Shown here one piece after another: positions 1-12,600 of a DNA stretch of 64,000 nucleotides. The stretch comes from Symbiodinium natans (lineage: Eukaryota > Sar > Dinophyceae > Suessiales > Symbiodiniaceae). The DNA lies in NCBI GenBank assembly GCA_905221605.1, contig CAJNDS010002435.1, forward strand, positions 318,501 through 382,500. The letters run 5' to 3'. The notes below the pieces were generated by a model that searched no databases, was not told the DNA's origin, and saw nothing but the letters and a program-made list of their open reading frames with translations. The position numbers were made by a program, and so were the translations under genes. Positions within the stretch are counted from its first letter, which is position 1. Every line of letters starts with the position of its first letter.

Positions 1-2270
1 CCATGTCTATCCACAGCCCAGGGACACGATCCGACCGTCCAGGACACGGCTGCTTAGCATCTCAATAAGTTGCTCATCATAAGGAACACAATGGTAGTTC
101 TCCAAAATCATGTCCCTTTGGCCTTTGGGGGTGCTTATGATTCGTGCCATTAGAATTAGAAGTACTATTTTCTTGTGCTAGTATTATTGATATTATGATT
201 ACGATTACGATGGCTATTCTGGTGCTATACTATTTAGGGGTCTAGGGCTTCTATGGCTCTTGAACCCTGCTTCTATAGGTCTCTTCCCAATCCCTAAGCC
301 CTAAACCCCAAACCCTAAACCCTTAAACCCCTAAACCCTAAACCCCTAACCCCTAAACCCTAAACCCTGAACCCTCTGGAACCACGAGTTCTTAGAACCG
401 AGCCACAGCTGGTGGTTTCCGACAAAGAGGACCGGGGCCCCTTGCGCAGGAGGCGGCGCCAGCCGTGGGAGCCCTGTCAGAAGGCAGAAGCTCTTAGGGC
501 AAAAAAATGGGCCCTGAACTGGGGAACCCTTATGTACCCCTAAACCCTAAACCCTAAACCCTAAACCCTAAACCCTGTACCCCTAAACCCTAAACCCTAA
601 ACCCTAAGCCCGAAAATGCCCGTTATATATAGACGCCAAGAGGTGAACTGAACGTAGCTCCTCAGCGAGTTTCTTTTGGAAAGCTCTCATTGCTGGTGGG
701 TTTATGTTTTGGGGCTAAGGGGTTTAGGGTTTAGGATTCAGGGTGAGGTTAAGGGTTAAGTAGGGTTAAGGGTTAAGGGTTTCAGGCCTGAGTTGTGGGC
801 AACAGCTCTAGCAGTAATACGGTATGGCTCGATAGCCTGCCCCGGTACCTGTTGGGTGGATCTCCATTCTACTATACCCTGGATTCCCAAATCCCGCAAA
901 AAACACACCGGTCCGCGTCCTACGTCTCTTTGCTCGCCTCCACACCTAAGCAGCCCTCCCCCTGCCAACGCCATTGAATGGGAGAAAATACTAAGGGCAA
1001 GGCCATCTACAGTGAGAGACAAGATCCGTGTCGCCTCGCGCAATGCGACCCCCAGGCAGCACGGACAGGAACACTGGCGACACCCACGTCTTCGCCTGCC
1101 AGAGCTGGCAAAGGGCAAAACAGATGATTGAGGGTTTAGGGTTTAGGGTTTAGGGTTTATGGTTTAGGGTTTATGGTTTAGGGTTTAGGGTTTAGGGTTC
1201 AGGGATCTCTTACTGCAAGCCAGAGCCCCCATAAACCAGCAGAGCCCGTGCCAAGGGCTTGCAAAATATGCATATATGATCATATATGGAACCCTGCAGA
1301 AGTCTGTATGGAAGTGGCAGAACATAGCAGGGGCTTACCAAAAAAAAATTGGTCCCACATGGGCGAGCGCCTCAAGACTTGGACATCATCAAAGATCCAT
1401 TTCAGCACCTGCAATCAAGCCCCCAACGCTGTAGGGTCATGCCCTATGTGCTCCACCCAAAATGAGAGTGCATGGAACCGTATCCACCCTGCATCCACGG
1501 AGGGGTTCCAAACCCTAAAAACGCGAAAAACCCGAAAAACGCAAAACAACGCCTGAAAAACCCTAGACCTCAAAAACCCTAAACCCGAAAACCCTAAAAA
1601 CTAAGAACCCTAAACCCTACAAGTCCTAGGCCCTGTAGATGGGATGTCGCTGCTTAGAGCAGACGGTGGCCTAACTGGGGTCTCAGCCATGCGCTCTGTG
1701 GGAGTTTCCGGCATCAGGCGAGGAAGCACTCATCCGACCCCTACCACATGCTCCGCCAGCTTCATGCCAGTACATGAGGTCGGTATCCCCAAACCCTAAA
1801 CCCCCCAAAACCCCAAACCCCAAATCCTGCACCCTAAAGCCCTGAACCCTAAAAACCCCAAAAATCCCTGCAGCAAGGAAGCCGCACCTAAACCCTAAAC
1901 CCTAAACCCCTAAACCCCTAAACCCCTAAACCCCTAAACCCCTAAACCCCTAAACCCCTAAGCCCCTAAGCCCCTAAACCCCTAAACCCTAAGCACCTGC
2001 AAAAGCGACGCGTCCAGCCAGCTTTCTGGCTCGAGCCGCAGCTCCGCAGGGTCGGCCTGAGGAAGCTCCAAGGCTTGGATTTAGGGTTTAGGGTTTAGGG
2101 TTTAGGGTTTAGGGTTTAGGGTTTAGGGTTTAGGGTTTAGGGTTTAGGGTTTAGGGTTTAGGGTTTAGGGTTTAGGATTTTGGGGTTCAGGGTTCAGGGT
2201 TCAGGGTTCGTCAGGGTTCAGGGTTCAGGGTTCAGGGTTCAGGGTTCAGGGTTTAGGGTTTAGGGTTTAG
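1..2270. repeat. Interspersed CCCTAAA / TTTAGGG arrays, left part
   Basis: Short telomere-like arrays of both orientations at about 300-372, 541-608, 720-780, 1132-1200, 1560-1620, 1795-1990 (CCCCTAAA variant) and 2080-2270 (TTTAGGG passing into TTCAGGG). Between them are short unique segments, some assigned to the acyltransferase-like gene. Confidence 0.9.
5..115 (-). CDS. Coding-like segment at the left edge, unrecognised
   Basis: Minus-strand reading gives an open stretch containing MILENYHCVPYDEQLIEM and then LSSRVLDGRIVSLGCG before a stop. The composition looks protein-coding and it lies downstream of the acyltransferase-like exons on the same strand, so it may be a later exon of that gene or the start of another. 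I do not recognise it. Confidence 0.25.
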
Positions 2271-5200
2271 GTGGCACTGCGCATGGAGAAAAAATGTAGG
2301 CAGGCGCACGTGCCACGAAGTAAAAACGGCAAAAAAACACTCTGTTCGCCAAACCGGCCAAGCCGCCTTGGTCAAGGACTGCAGAATGCCAGCGTCCGTC
2401 AGCAGCGATAGCAAGTTGACACTCGCCGTGTCATCGAAGCATGCATGGGGCCCGCCAGGGATGATCTTGCGCTGGGCGCCTTCAGTCAAGGAAACAATCT
2501 TCGGGAGGGGGAGGGTTTAGGGTTTAGGGTTTAGGGTTTAGGGTTTAGGGTTTAGGGTTTAGGGTTTAGGGTTTAGGGTTTAGGGTTTAGGGTTTAGGAG
2601 CTCTGATGAGCCTCAACATGTCAATGTCAAGCTTCCAGCAAGCTTAGGAAGCCCACCCCCACACCTTGATGTTTAACCTTATAAGCCCTTTTTCAACTGC
2701 AGCCCAGATGGCGCAAGACGATAGTTCATGAGATTTAGGGCAGCCATGATTTTTGGAATGTTTCATGAGACAACAGAAGCAGCAAAAAAGGCTGTAGGGT
2801 TGGTAGGGTTTAGGGATTTGGGGGTTTGGAGTTCTATCGTTTAGATAATACAAGGACAGCAATTCAATGAGCTCTTTAGCGGATCAGAATAGCTTGCTCG
2901 CCGTTTTTTGGGCGCCTGTGTTCTATGTTGAGTGTGCTAAATCCAACACCCAATCTCTGGCCTTCTTCATTTAACTATAGAAACTTCAATGCAAACAAGC
3001 CCAAACCCTAAAAGCTTCGATGCTTACCCTAAACCCTAAACCCTAAACCCTAAACCCTAAACCCTAAACCCTAAACCCTAAACCCCTAAATCCTTTAGCT
3101 GCCCAGCTGCCTGGCAGCAACTTCAGCAACCTCTCCGTCTCTGCCACGGAGGGCAGCACGGCATCTGCATCGCCGGCCTCTTTGAGCCGTCCGCGGTGTA
3201 TGGATTGCAGATTCAAGGGTTGGAGTTTGGGGTTTGGGGTTTGGGGTTTAGGGTCTAGGGTCTAGGGTCTAAGGTCTAGGGTTTAGGGTTTAGGGTCTAG
3301 GGTTTAGGGTTTAGGGTTTACGGACGCCATAGGGAAACCTTGTTCAGACTTCTCTGATGTCAACGGTTTCGGGGTGTTTGGAGAACTTGCCGGGCTATCA
3401 GGATGGGAATGTCTCGGCGCAGTCGAGCTCACAATCAAACGATGCCATACGATGCCCCTCTGCCCTGAACCCTCCAGCGTCAAAACGGGCTTTCAAAGGA
3501 GACCCAAACTCCTGAAAGGAACCTGCAGGTCCAATCCTGCACAGTCCCCTTTTCCGGCGATTCTCTCAACCTCGTTGCCCCCCCCCCCCCCCCCCCAAGA
3601 AAAACAAAACAACTCTAAATCCCACCCCCCAACCCCTCCCCAAATAAAACAGAAAAACCCAAAACCCGAAACCCCAAAACCCCAAAACCCTAAACCTAAT
3701 CCAGGTCCGAGGCTCCACGAGAAGCGTCTGCTTGAGCCAAGTGGGCGCGGAGAGCCGCAGCTCCAACCTCTACCCCCAAAGGTTTGAGGGTTTAGGACCT
3801 TTTTGCATCCGGGCTCTAGCATTTGGACCTAAACCCTGAACCCTAAACCCTAAAATCTAAACTCTCACGACGAGGGCACGCGCTCGCAAGGCTCTAGATG
3901 TCTCTCGTTAACAAAGACAGGGTTTACGGCTTAGGGATCCCAAAATTTTTATGCTGGATGCAATTGCATATAGATGATACTCTGGAACAATGAAATGCCG
4001 GAGGTGGTAATGATTCTGGCCGAATGGGAAGCGGCAACAAAACGAATCTTGTTCTTTCACCGAAAACATGACTCAACTCAAGAAGGTCAACTCAATCATG
4101 AGCAACCCTAAACCCTAAACCCATTTGAGCCCCGCTGAGCTCCAAGACGTGTCCGTGACTGCAAGCCATCACAAGCTTTGCCCCGCAACAACAACCTCCA
4201 ATATCCCCTTCTCTTCAGGTGACGAAACTTGGCTGCACTTAGGAGGGTAGTAAAAAACTATATAAACTTCTAGCTGCCTTATTAAGAAACCCAATAAACC
4301 CAAAAAAGCTAAAGATCTAACGTTACAGTAAAGCACCACAAAGGAAAGCTACCAGCACACCAAAGTCCCCAAGGGGGGGAGACAGGCGAAGCGTAGCGAC
4401 TGAACGTTCAGGAGCCGACCCAAGCTTCAAGCATCTGCCTGCTATTCTTGATCCATGCGAGCCAGGCGATGTTCTCGGCGCTGTCTGTTTGAGCTAAACC
4501 CTAAACCCTAACCCTAAACCCCAAACCCTAAACCCTAAACCCCAAACCCCAAACCCTAAACCCTAAACCCTAGGTCATGGAAAGAGCCTTACTCAGAGGC
4601 CAAGCTGCAGCAGGGGCTCCAGCCGGCGTACGCCCTCTCCTTCGATAGCAACAGTCCACACGCTCCCTCTGGAGCCGAGGGGGGCTTATAGGGCTTTGGT
4701 TTAGGGTTTAGGGTTTAGGGTTTAGGGTTTAGGGTTTAGGGTTTAGGGTTTAGGGTTTTGGGGTTTAGGGTGTGGGGTTTGTACGGTTTGTACGGTTCGT
4801 ACGGTTTGTACGGTTTGTACGGTTTGTACGGTTTTGTTGGCACCCGCATAGCTGGACGGTTTAGGGTTTAGGGTTGATGGCTTGGGTTGGGTTTGTAGGG
4901 TCTATCGGTTTTACAGGGTCTGTCGGATTTTTTGAGATTTGTGTAGGGTTTTGTGCAATTAGGGTGTTATGAGCGTTTGTCGGGTTCTATAGGGTTTGAC
5001 AGGGTTTCGTAGGGTTTTGCAGGTTTCTAGGGTTGCAGAGGGTTTATCGTGTTTTGTCGGGTCCTTTCAGGTTTATAGGGCTTTTTGGGTTTAGAAGGTT
5101 TCGTAGGGTGTATGGGGTCTCGCAATGTTTCCAGGGGTTATAGCGTTTATAGTTTGCAGGATTTATAAGTGCAACCCTAGCACCCTCGAGACCTTTCAGC

Positions 5201-8200
5201 CCCATAGCATACACCTAAATCCGCCCTGAGGCCCAAGAAGCTCGAAGCCTTCTCTAAACCCTTTAGACGCCAAACCCCTAAACCCGAAACCCCCCAATAA
5301 GCTGCGTAAGTGAGAGGAGGGTCGCAGGTACGATGACTCGCGGAACTGGAGCGTGTCGGGAGGGAGGACCTTGCTAAGGCCACCTTCGACGAGGAAGTGA
5401 TCGGGTTCGGGGATTTGGGCGTTTCTTCCGGGCGTTGGGATTTCTACGAGCTTGAAGGAAACAACCGCCCAAACCCAAATAATCCCATATGCACCTTTCC
5501 TATTAACCCCCCACAAAAAAAGATGAAAAGGTTCCTCCCAAGTCGTTGGCTCAGTGCCGAGGCACGGCTTATCCGCAACAGCTCTGCGAAAGGGCCCTGC
5601 CCGCCGGTCCTAATGTCGAGCGCACGGACAGGCTACTGATAACCGAGAGAGTTCCTTATGATTCACAGCTCTATGCCCTTTCACTTCCAAATAAGAATCA
5701 CTATTTATAAGGAATAGAGAGTCTGAAATATCTGCGGCTTCTCACATCTCCCCCACACACACATGGCGGATTTCGATGTGGTCTAGGGTTTAGGGTTTAG
5801 GGTTTAGGGTTTAGGGTTTAGGGTTTAGGGGCATCAGAACCCTAAACCCCAAGGCCTGGGACCTTGGTGGCTTATATACTCCAGGTCTGCCCCCGGAGAG
5901 CCAAACGCCCCGCAAGAACGGAAAAATCGACCTTCAATTCGGCGGCCTGATATTACGGAAAAGAATGCTTTGGGAAAAGACTTTAAAAAGACTTTAGGAC
6001 ATTCCCTAATCAGGGAGCATATGTAATATACAGGGGGGCCTTGTATCAAGAAATAGCTAATCGTCCATAAATGAAGGAGAAAAGCCTTTGCCTATGTGGG
6101 GCTTCTTTGTAGAATGAGTATATACCGTAATCATTCTACAGATACTCTAAGAAATGCAGGATATTTATATTCAAGAGGAACCCCTGCAGGAGTTCAGCAA
6201 GGAGCCTTCTTGAATACAACGAAAGTTCTTGTTGCACGCAACAGGTGACATGCCGAACGCCTTTACCAATGGGACGAATGTCGCAGAATCTTCTTGAACG
6301 ACTTGGTCATACCAGCCCAGCTTGCCAAAGAGGGGCGTGACTACCTCAGCGACAAGCAAGAAAGATGCAATACATGAATTCCATGCTCATCTGTTGTCTT
6401 CTTCCCTAAACCCTCTTTGAAGCTGGACTTGCTGACTGTCCCTGTAAACCCTAAGCGTCTCTGGCTTGGGGAGGCTAATATCCCAGATCTGTGCGCCCCC
6501 CATGTCTGACTGCACATGACTCACAGGACCCAAACCCATACCGTCCGTAAATACTACCTACTTTGGGCTATTTGGAGCCTTAGGGTAAAACCTTGTTCAA
6601 TCAGGAGATCTCTGACATGCTTGGACCACACGCAACCCTTCTTCCCCTTTTTGCTGCCTAGCCCTGAGGCCTTGTTTGCAACTGGGCGAGCCAAAACCCT
6701 AAACCATACCCGGGAGGCAGCACCAACGAAGCGACGCGGGGGATTTAGGGTTTAGGGTTTAGGGTTTAGGATTTAGGGTTTAGGGTTTAGGGTTTAGGGT
6801 TTAGGGTGTCGGGTCAAGCAACCGCAGGCAGCGACGAGTACAGCTGCTCGGGGAGGCGCGGCAGCACTGGAGCCACCAGTGAGAGCGCGCTTCCTGACGT
6901 GTGGGTGGGTTAGGGTTTAGGGTTTAGGGTTTAAGGTTTAGGGTTCAGGGTTCAGGGTTCAGGGTTCAGGGTTCAGGGTTTAGGGTTAGCGAATTTCGGG
7001 GTCCTGGTTTTGTTTTGCTACCCTACTACAAAAAATAGGAAATGCATATGTAAGATACTTGAAGTCGAACACGTCCCAGATTCGGATGGTCTCTTTGGCA
7101 ATAGTCTATGCACAACAGTTTTCGATAGCAGTAGAAACCCCAAGGAAGGCAAGGGTCCCTCATGCGGCCTTTCTGGTGCCGCGCTATAAGGGACGCCGGA
7201 ACCCTAAAGCCTAAACCCTAAAACCCTGAACCCGCCTCTAAGGTTAAACCAGCAGCCCTGAGTATGGCCCCGTAGCCTTGTTTATAGGGATCCGAAGTAT
7301 GGGCCCTGATTCTATATCATTCTAAATAGTGTATAGCAGCAAAGCAGAGACCTAAATTAAAGGACCATGCTTGGAACCCTGGAGACTCCAACTTGAGAAG
7401 GTAAATAGGTTTAGGGTTTCGACTCTCACGCTCGATCCACAGCAAATGTCTGGAAGAACAAACGTCTCTTTTGAAGCTGGAATTTCCAACGGAGTACAAG
7501 GGTTGTGTACGGTAGTCATTCGGATTCAGGAAATTCAGTGTACCAGGATGCAAAACAACTCTATTCGTCTAACCCTAAACCCTAAACCCTAAACCCTAAA
7601 CCCTAAACCCTAAACCCACCCAACTAAGCCTAAACCTTAACGATCAGACCTCACCTTAACCCTTCACCAAAACCCCAAACCCTCCTCAACTTAATGCCCT
7701 GAAGGCTTAGACAGCTTTTGAGTCAAGGAGCTACGGTAGCTCGTAGCTGGGTTCAGCAAGCAAAGCGCCTCTTCTGCTTGTCACATGCCATCTCAATGGG
7801 CTTGGGTTGCGGGGGGGGGGGGGTTTTAGGAGGTTATTTGGGGGGGGGGGGGGGGGAGGGGGTTCGGGGGTTTAGGGGGGTCTTGGCCGGTTTAGGGGGT
7901 TTCGAGGCTTTTTGTTCCCCCGCCCTGAGGTTTAGGGGACAGCGCGTGAAGTTCATCGTGTCAGGGCGTCACACGGTGTATCTGTGATTATCTTACTTGG
8001 CCACGCAAGGCCATCACTCCTAGCAGGTCCCCTTACTCAGGGTCAAGCTGCGCGCGGCCATCATCACCAGTAAGTGCGCGGCCCCCTAAATCCAGGATAC
8101 CCAAGCGCGGGCATGAGTTCAGAGGTGGACATGAATATCTGTAACACAAAGGGTCCATGCACCTGGAAAAGAAAACTTAGGCCCTGAGGGGATTCCTAAA

Positions 8201-8406
8201 ACAGCTTTAGGGCCGAACTGTATAATGTATGGGTACATGGACCCTTTAGGGTAAGGACACAGACGAGGAGCCTGAGGCAGGTTGGGCCGCTTCACCGCCA
8301 AGCTCAGCGCGACGACCGCGCCGAGCGACTCGGCTACCAGGAGGACCGGCCTGGCGCCGAGGACCAGCTCCGAGGCGTGCCGCCCCCAAAATTTCACAAG
8401 TTCCGG
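408..8406 (-). CDS. Phytyl ester synthase / diacylglycerol acyltransferase-like gene (partial, scattered exons)
   Basis: Six coding segments on the minus strand occur in the order expected for the plant PES1/PES2-type family (alpha/beta hydrolase followed by an LPLAT-type acyltransferase). Approximate exons are 8406-8272 (LVKFWGRHASEL, then RPVLLVAESLGAVVAL, the nucleophile elbow AESLG), 6897-6811 (SLVAPVLPRLPEQLYSSLP), 5397-5330 (LSKVLPPDTLQFRE), 3196-3103 (DADAVLPSVAETERLLKLLP), 2505-2383 (IPGGPHACFDDTASVNLL, the probable hydrolase His) and 505-408 (GAPVLFVGNHQL, start of the acyltransferase half). Known family members esterify phytol or diacylglycerol in plastids. Exons are separated by TTTAGGG-type arrays and unassigned sequence, and other small exons are surely missed. 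The 5' end is not found, and the 3' part lies beyond the left edge. The order of motifs is strong evidence; exact splice sites are not worked out. Confidence 0.62.
2508..2597. repeat. TTTAGGG array
   Basis: About twelve uninterrupted TTTAGGG units directly upstream (minus strand) of the exon with IPGGPHACFDD, in intron position. Confidence 0.95.
2600..4700. other. Mostly non-coding stretch with several short arrays
   Basis: Holds CCCTAAA arrays at 3020-3092 and 4495-4575, a TTTAGGG/GGTCTAGGG mixture at 3225-3322, a poly-C run at 3578-3596 and the exon near 3196-3103. A minus-strand segment at 4490-4400 reads DSAENIAWLAWIKNSRQML before a stop and may be coding. Nothing else is recognised. Confidence 0.5.
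4690..5170. repeat. TTTAGGG array decaying into GGTTTGTACGGT and GGGTTT variants
   Basis: A clean array at 4697-4757 is followed by six units of GTACGGTTT and then 300 bp of degenerate GGGTTT-like sequence, an example of array diversification. Confidence 0.85.
5640..8240. other. Low-information stretch between acyltransferase-like exons
   Basis: TTTAGGG/CCCTAAA arrays at 5786-5830, 6743-6807, 6910-6986 and 7567-7616, and G-rich runs at 7810-7880. The exon at 6897-6811 is the only segment I can assign. ORFs at 6171-6359 and 7371-7592 have no recognisable features. Confidence 0.5.
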
Positions 8407-8933
8407 CTGCAACCCTGAGCATGACTAGCACGAGTTGCTGGTTGCCTCTTTGTGATTCTTGTGCTTGCGTGTGTGATTCTTCAACCAACCACTGTGGTGC
8501 ATTACGTAATCTTTTCGAACTCCTCAATACTACGGCAAGCTGAGAAAGCCGGGGCAAGGCCAGGACCACCCCTGCATCATGGCACTCTTTTCCTTTCACG
8601 GATGAGGCTGGCAGGCAAGGCCCGTTTGCCCGGAGTCTGGGGGTCTAGCCTCTTTCGGCTGCGCTTCGAGGAAGCGGAATTCTTTGCAAGCACAAGAATG
8701 GCACGCGAACATCGGCACCAATGCCGAACCCCCCCCCCCTGCTTGTCCCCGGACAAGGCTTCGTGGGGCGCGTGACGTGCAGCCTGGCGGCACCAAAAAT
8801 TGCAGTAGCTTCTCAGAAATGCCAAGAGGCTACCTAAACCCTAAACCCTAAACCCTAAACCCTAAACCCCAAACCCTAAACCCTAAAGGCTGCTTGAAGG
8901 CCTCGGCCGTTCTACTAAACGAGCCTGAGAAGG

Positions 8934-9094
8934 GGGGCTTTCCGAAATTACGGGTACGTACGATTTTGGGACTCTCTTTGGGTCCCTTTTTTTCGTAAAC
9001 CCTGACATTAGGGGTACCTTCTTGGGGTCCTTCTTAGAAGGGATTCCTACTATTTTGGGACTCTATTTGGGGTCCCTTCTTTTGTCGTAAACCC
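8934..9094. mobile_element. Two adjacent copies of the GGGGGTTTNCGAAA inverted-repeat element
   Basis: Each unit carries a block like ATTAGGGGTACCTTCTTGGGG and ends in TTCGTAAACCC. The family is about 100 bp with inverted ends GGGGGTTTNCGAAA / TTTCGTAAACCCCC. Confidence 0.7.
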
Positions 9095-9099
9095 TGAGA

Positions 9100-9580
9100 A
9101 TGTCTGGGAGGCTACCGTCGGCCAGCAAAGAGGGCCAGCCTGACAATTCGGAAGACAAAAGGGCCGTGCCTGATGCTGGGAAGCGGCGGAGTTCAAGATA
9201 ACGGCTCATGTGAGAGTTGGGGGCTGCCATCATCCACCGAATGCCCTGCTTCAGGACGGATGCTGTACACAACAAAAATGCGGAAGATATGGGGGGGTTT
9301 CCGAACTTAGGGGGTACCTTATTGGGGTCCCAAGAATGAGGGGATCCTACTATTTGGGGATCTTTGTCGGGTGCCTCCTGTTTTCGCAAGCCCCCATCTG
9401 AGCTATTCATAGCAGAGCTGTGCCAAGACGCACCGCCCGCTCCAAAAATCTTCCCGCTAGCGTCCAAGCACCGTGCTGGGACATGACTTTTTGAACCCGT
9501 GCTGAGGCCGAGGCATGTGACGGGAAGGCATACACTGGCGCTCTCCGAGCGCCCAAGCCAACCCAGAAACAAGACAGTCA
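9100..9580 (-). CDS. Coding-like segments interrupted by an introner-like element
   Basis: Two minus-strand segments (about 9580-9400 and 9280-9100) read as open frame on both sides of an inverted-repeat element at 9289-9394. The lower one contains GIRWMMAAPNSHMSRYLELR and FPASGTALLSSELSGWPSLL; the upper one contains DASGKIFGAGGASWHSSA. They lie just downstream of the synthetase stop codon (9650), so they could be 5' exons of the acyltransferase-like gene or untranslated sequence. No family is recognised. Confidence 0.25.
9289..9394. mobile_element. GGGGGTTTNCGAAA inverted-repeat element
   Basis: Starts GGGGGGGTTTCCGAACTTAG and ends TTTTCGCAAGCCCCC, with GGGGTACCTTATTGGGGTCC inside. It interrupts coding-like sequence on the minus strand. 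Confidence 0.75.
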
Positions 9581-9649
9581 AACCCTAAAGACCCTAAATC
9601 CAAAACCCTAAAAACCCTAAACCCTAAACCCTAGACCCTAAATCTGTCT

Positions 9650-12600
9650 TCAGCTCAGCCTCTCCACGATCTCCACGTACTCCTGCCAGGAGCAGATGTC
9701 CCAGAAGGGTTTCCCGCTGGTCTCCCTGGTCCACTTCCTTGGTTTAGGGTTTAGAGTTTAGGGTTTAGGGTTTAGGGTTTAGGGTTTAGGGTTTAGGGTT
9801 TAGGGGGCAGAAAGGGCCACTGCGCCGCATGGGGGGGTTTACGATATTCTGGGTACCATATTGGGGTTCTTCTTACAAGGGGATCCTACTACTTGGGGGT
9901 CTATACCCTAAACCCTAAACCCTAAACCCTAAACCCTAAACCCTAAACCCTAAACCCTAAACCCTAAACCCTATATTCGTAAACCGCCATATTCGGGGTC
10001 CCCTAAATTCGTAAACCCCCAGACATAGCCCGAAGCGACGCAAACCGAAACCTCCTTGGCCTCTGCACTCAAGGTGTGGAAGAGAGCACTTGGAGGCCCA
10101 TAGGTACTTCTAAGTAAAGCTAGAACTCTTCAGGGTTTAGGGTTTAGGGTTTAGGGTTTAGGGTTTAGGGTTTAGGGTTTAGGGTTTGGGGTTTAGGGTA
10201 ACTAGGGATATAGCCTGATTTAGGGCACTTCTTTACCCTACAGCCATGAGCCTTCAAGCAGGGTCTCACATGGGCTCTCATACCCTAAACCCTAAACCCT
10301 AAACCCTAAACCCTAAACCCTAAACCCTAAACCCTAAACCCTAAACCTAAACCCTAAACCCTAAACCCTTAAGCCGTGGGGCCGATGCAAGGCGTGGCAC
10401 ATGAAGATGGCGGTCTTGATGTCCTCAGCTGCCGAGTTCATCAGCCCCCAAACGAAGTGTACACTTTCAGATCTTATAGGGGATTCTGGTATCCCAAAGA
10501 GTGCAAAAGTGCCCTAAACCCTAAATCCTAGACCCTAAACCCCTAAACCCTAAACCCCTAAACCCCTACACCCCTACACCCCCAAACCCCTAAACTCCTA
10601 AACCCCTAAACAGTGTAAAGCGTTCTCACTCAGCGGCTAAGTGTCGGTGATCAGTGAGGTGCCTGCGTCCACGGCGCCCCGGCGGATCCTGAAGCCGTCG
10701 GTGAGGGCGTCCGAGTCCATGGAGTCGGGCACGTTGATGACCTGCTAGGGTTTAGGGTATATAGTGTTTAGGGTTTAGGGTTTTAGGGTCAGGCAGAACA
10801 ACACGCAGGCAGACACCAACAAAGACCGAGGCTTACCGAAGTTCAAGAAGCCATGGAGGCATGCCAAATGAGCAAGGGAGCACAGCGACATGGAGATATG
10901 GCAATTTAGTACTGCAGCAATGTAGCCGTATAGCCGTATGGCAACATAGTAAATTGCAATATGCTAATAATGCAGTCGTACTAGTCATAATAGCAATAAT
11001 AGCAATCATAGCAATAATAGCAAACATAGTATCAGTAGTAAGAACCAATAGATTCTATGTTTAAGCTATAGTAAGATAGTAAGATAGTAAGATAGTAAGA
11101 TAGTAAGATAGTAAGATAGTAAGATGTGAAGTCGACCAGCACTGGACTTGCACTAAGCCAATGCAATCACAGCCCGGTCACGCTGTTTTACGACTTCGCG
11201 AGTCCAAGCACTTGTGCAGCTACGCCTGAGTGCGTCCGGTCGGACCGCACAGCAACCTAGGAGCTACTGTACGACTCTACCGTGCTCAAAGGCACAAGCT
11301 CGGTACTTGAGCCAAAACATTGGCATTGTTACGAATTGCAAAACTACACATGCAAGGGAAAACAACAAGCTGCACTAGCACTAAGCAAGCACTCCATGCA
11401 TGCTTTGACCTGCTCACATTCGCCCCTCAGCCGAGGCTTCCGGCTCACCAAGAGCTCATAGTGCATCAAGCACTTCAGCAATGCGGCAAATGGGGTAGGG
11501 TGAGGGTGTCGCGTGCGACTCTGGTAGAGCCCGCACATCAAGAGCATTGGCATGCGGCTTGGGCGGCAGCCCGCACTACCGGACGAACGCACGACGACAG
11601 CAACCCTTCACGACCCTAAACCACCCCAAGTCGCGAGCTCTCACCTTTGTGCAGACAGGCGAGGCTCCAGAGTACTGGGCAGGTCTTTGTGCTGCTAGTG
11701 CAAAGCTATGGTACAAATGGTACACTGTACACTACCGGTCCTAAGCTACGGCTACGGCTACTCACCTATCCGGAACTACCCTACGGGCTACCAGACTCAG
11801 CGAGAGCCGCGCACATGGCTTGTGCCGCAGGCAATGCAACTCACACGCGCTTCGGCGAGCGCATTGCCGCGACCAGGACACGGTCCGCAGCACCTGCAAA
11901 AGAGCACCCTCAGCACGAGGGGCCACAGGCAGGGCGGAGGAGAAAGGTGCGGGGAATGCAAAATGGGCAGGTTTCCAACCTGCCGCGGCTTTTTCGCCCG
12001 CAGTCAAGCAAAAGAAAATGCAAAAGGTTGGCGAAGCAACGTGCCGTGCTGCAACGCCTGCTCTGATAATGCGTGGATGCTTACCACGCCGCGCCGACTG
12101 GCCGCAGCCTACTCGATACCCTGTGGAGCAGTGTTGGGGGCACGAGTGGCGTTGCCAGCAACGTTGGAGCTACTGGCTCGCTCCAACTGAGGGCGCCTTG
12201 CGACCGCCTCATCGAGGGAGAATGCCTCAGCCGACACTCTCTGGAAATCCTCAATGTAGGACTGCGCGACCGGGTGCGTCTTGGGGACCTCAAGCCTAAG
12301 CCCTGCCTCCGCATTGGCTTTGCTGCTTGTGGTAAAATTGAGGCTCCCAATCAGCACCACCGCGCCATCAGGCCGCAGTAGGCAAAGGGCCTTGGCATGG
12401 TGAAGCCCTTGGATCCGGTACCTACTTTAGCCCCGCGGCCGTCGCGAGCATAGGCGTCGCGCACGGATGTGCCGCAACCCACCTTCACCTCGGCGCCTGC
12501 AGCCGCCAAGCGTTTCAACGCTTGCCACTGCAGTTTGGTGCGGTGGCATTGTCCCATGTCGGCGACAATCCGAACGCCTGCGCCCTTGCTAAGCGACGCT

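Noticed and set aside
1-2600. The left edge as a true chromosome end (telomere)
   Set aside because: Arrays are short, occur in both orientations, are separated by coding-like sequence, and continue throughout the 64 kb.
9650-10741. CPS II truncated by the LTR element
   Set aside because: Three further exons in frame, ending with a plausible C-terminus and stop, lie beyond the element.
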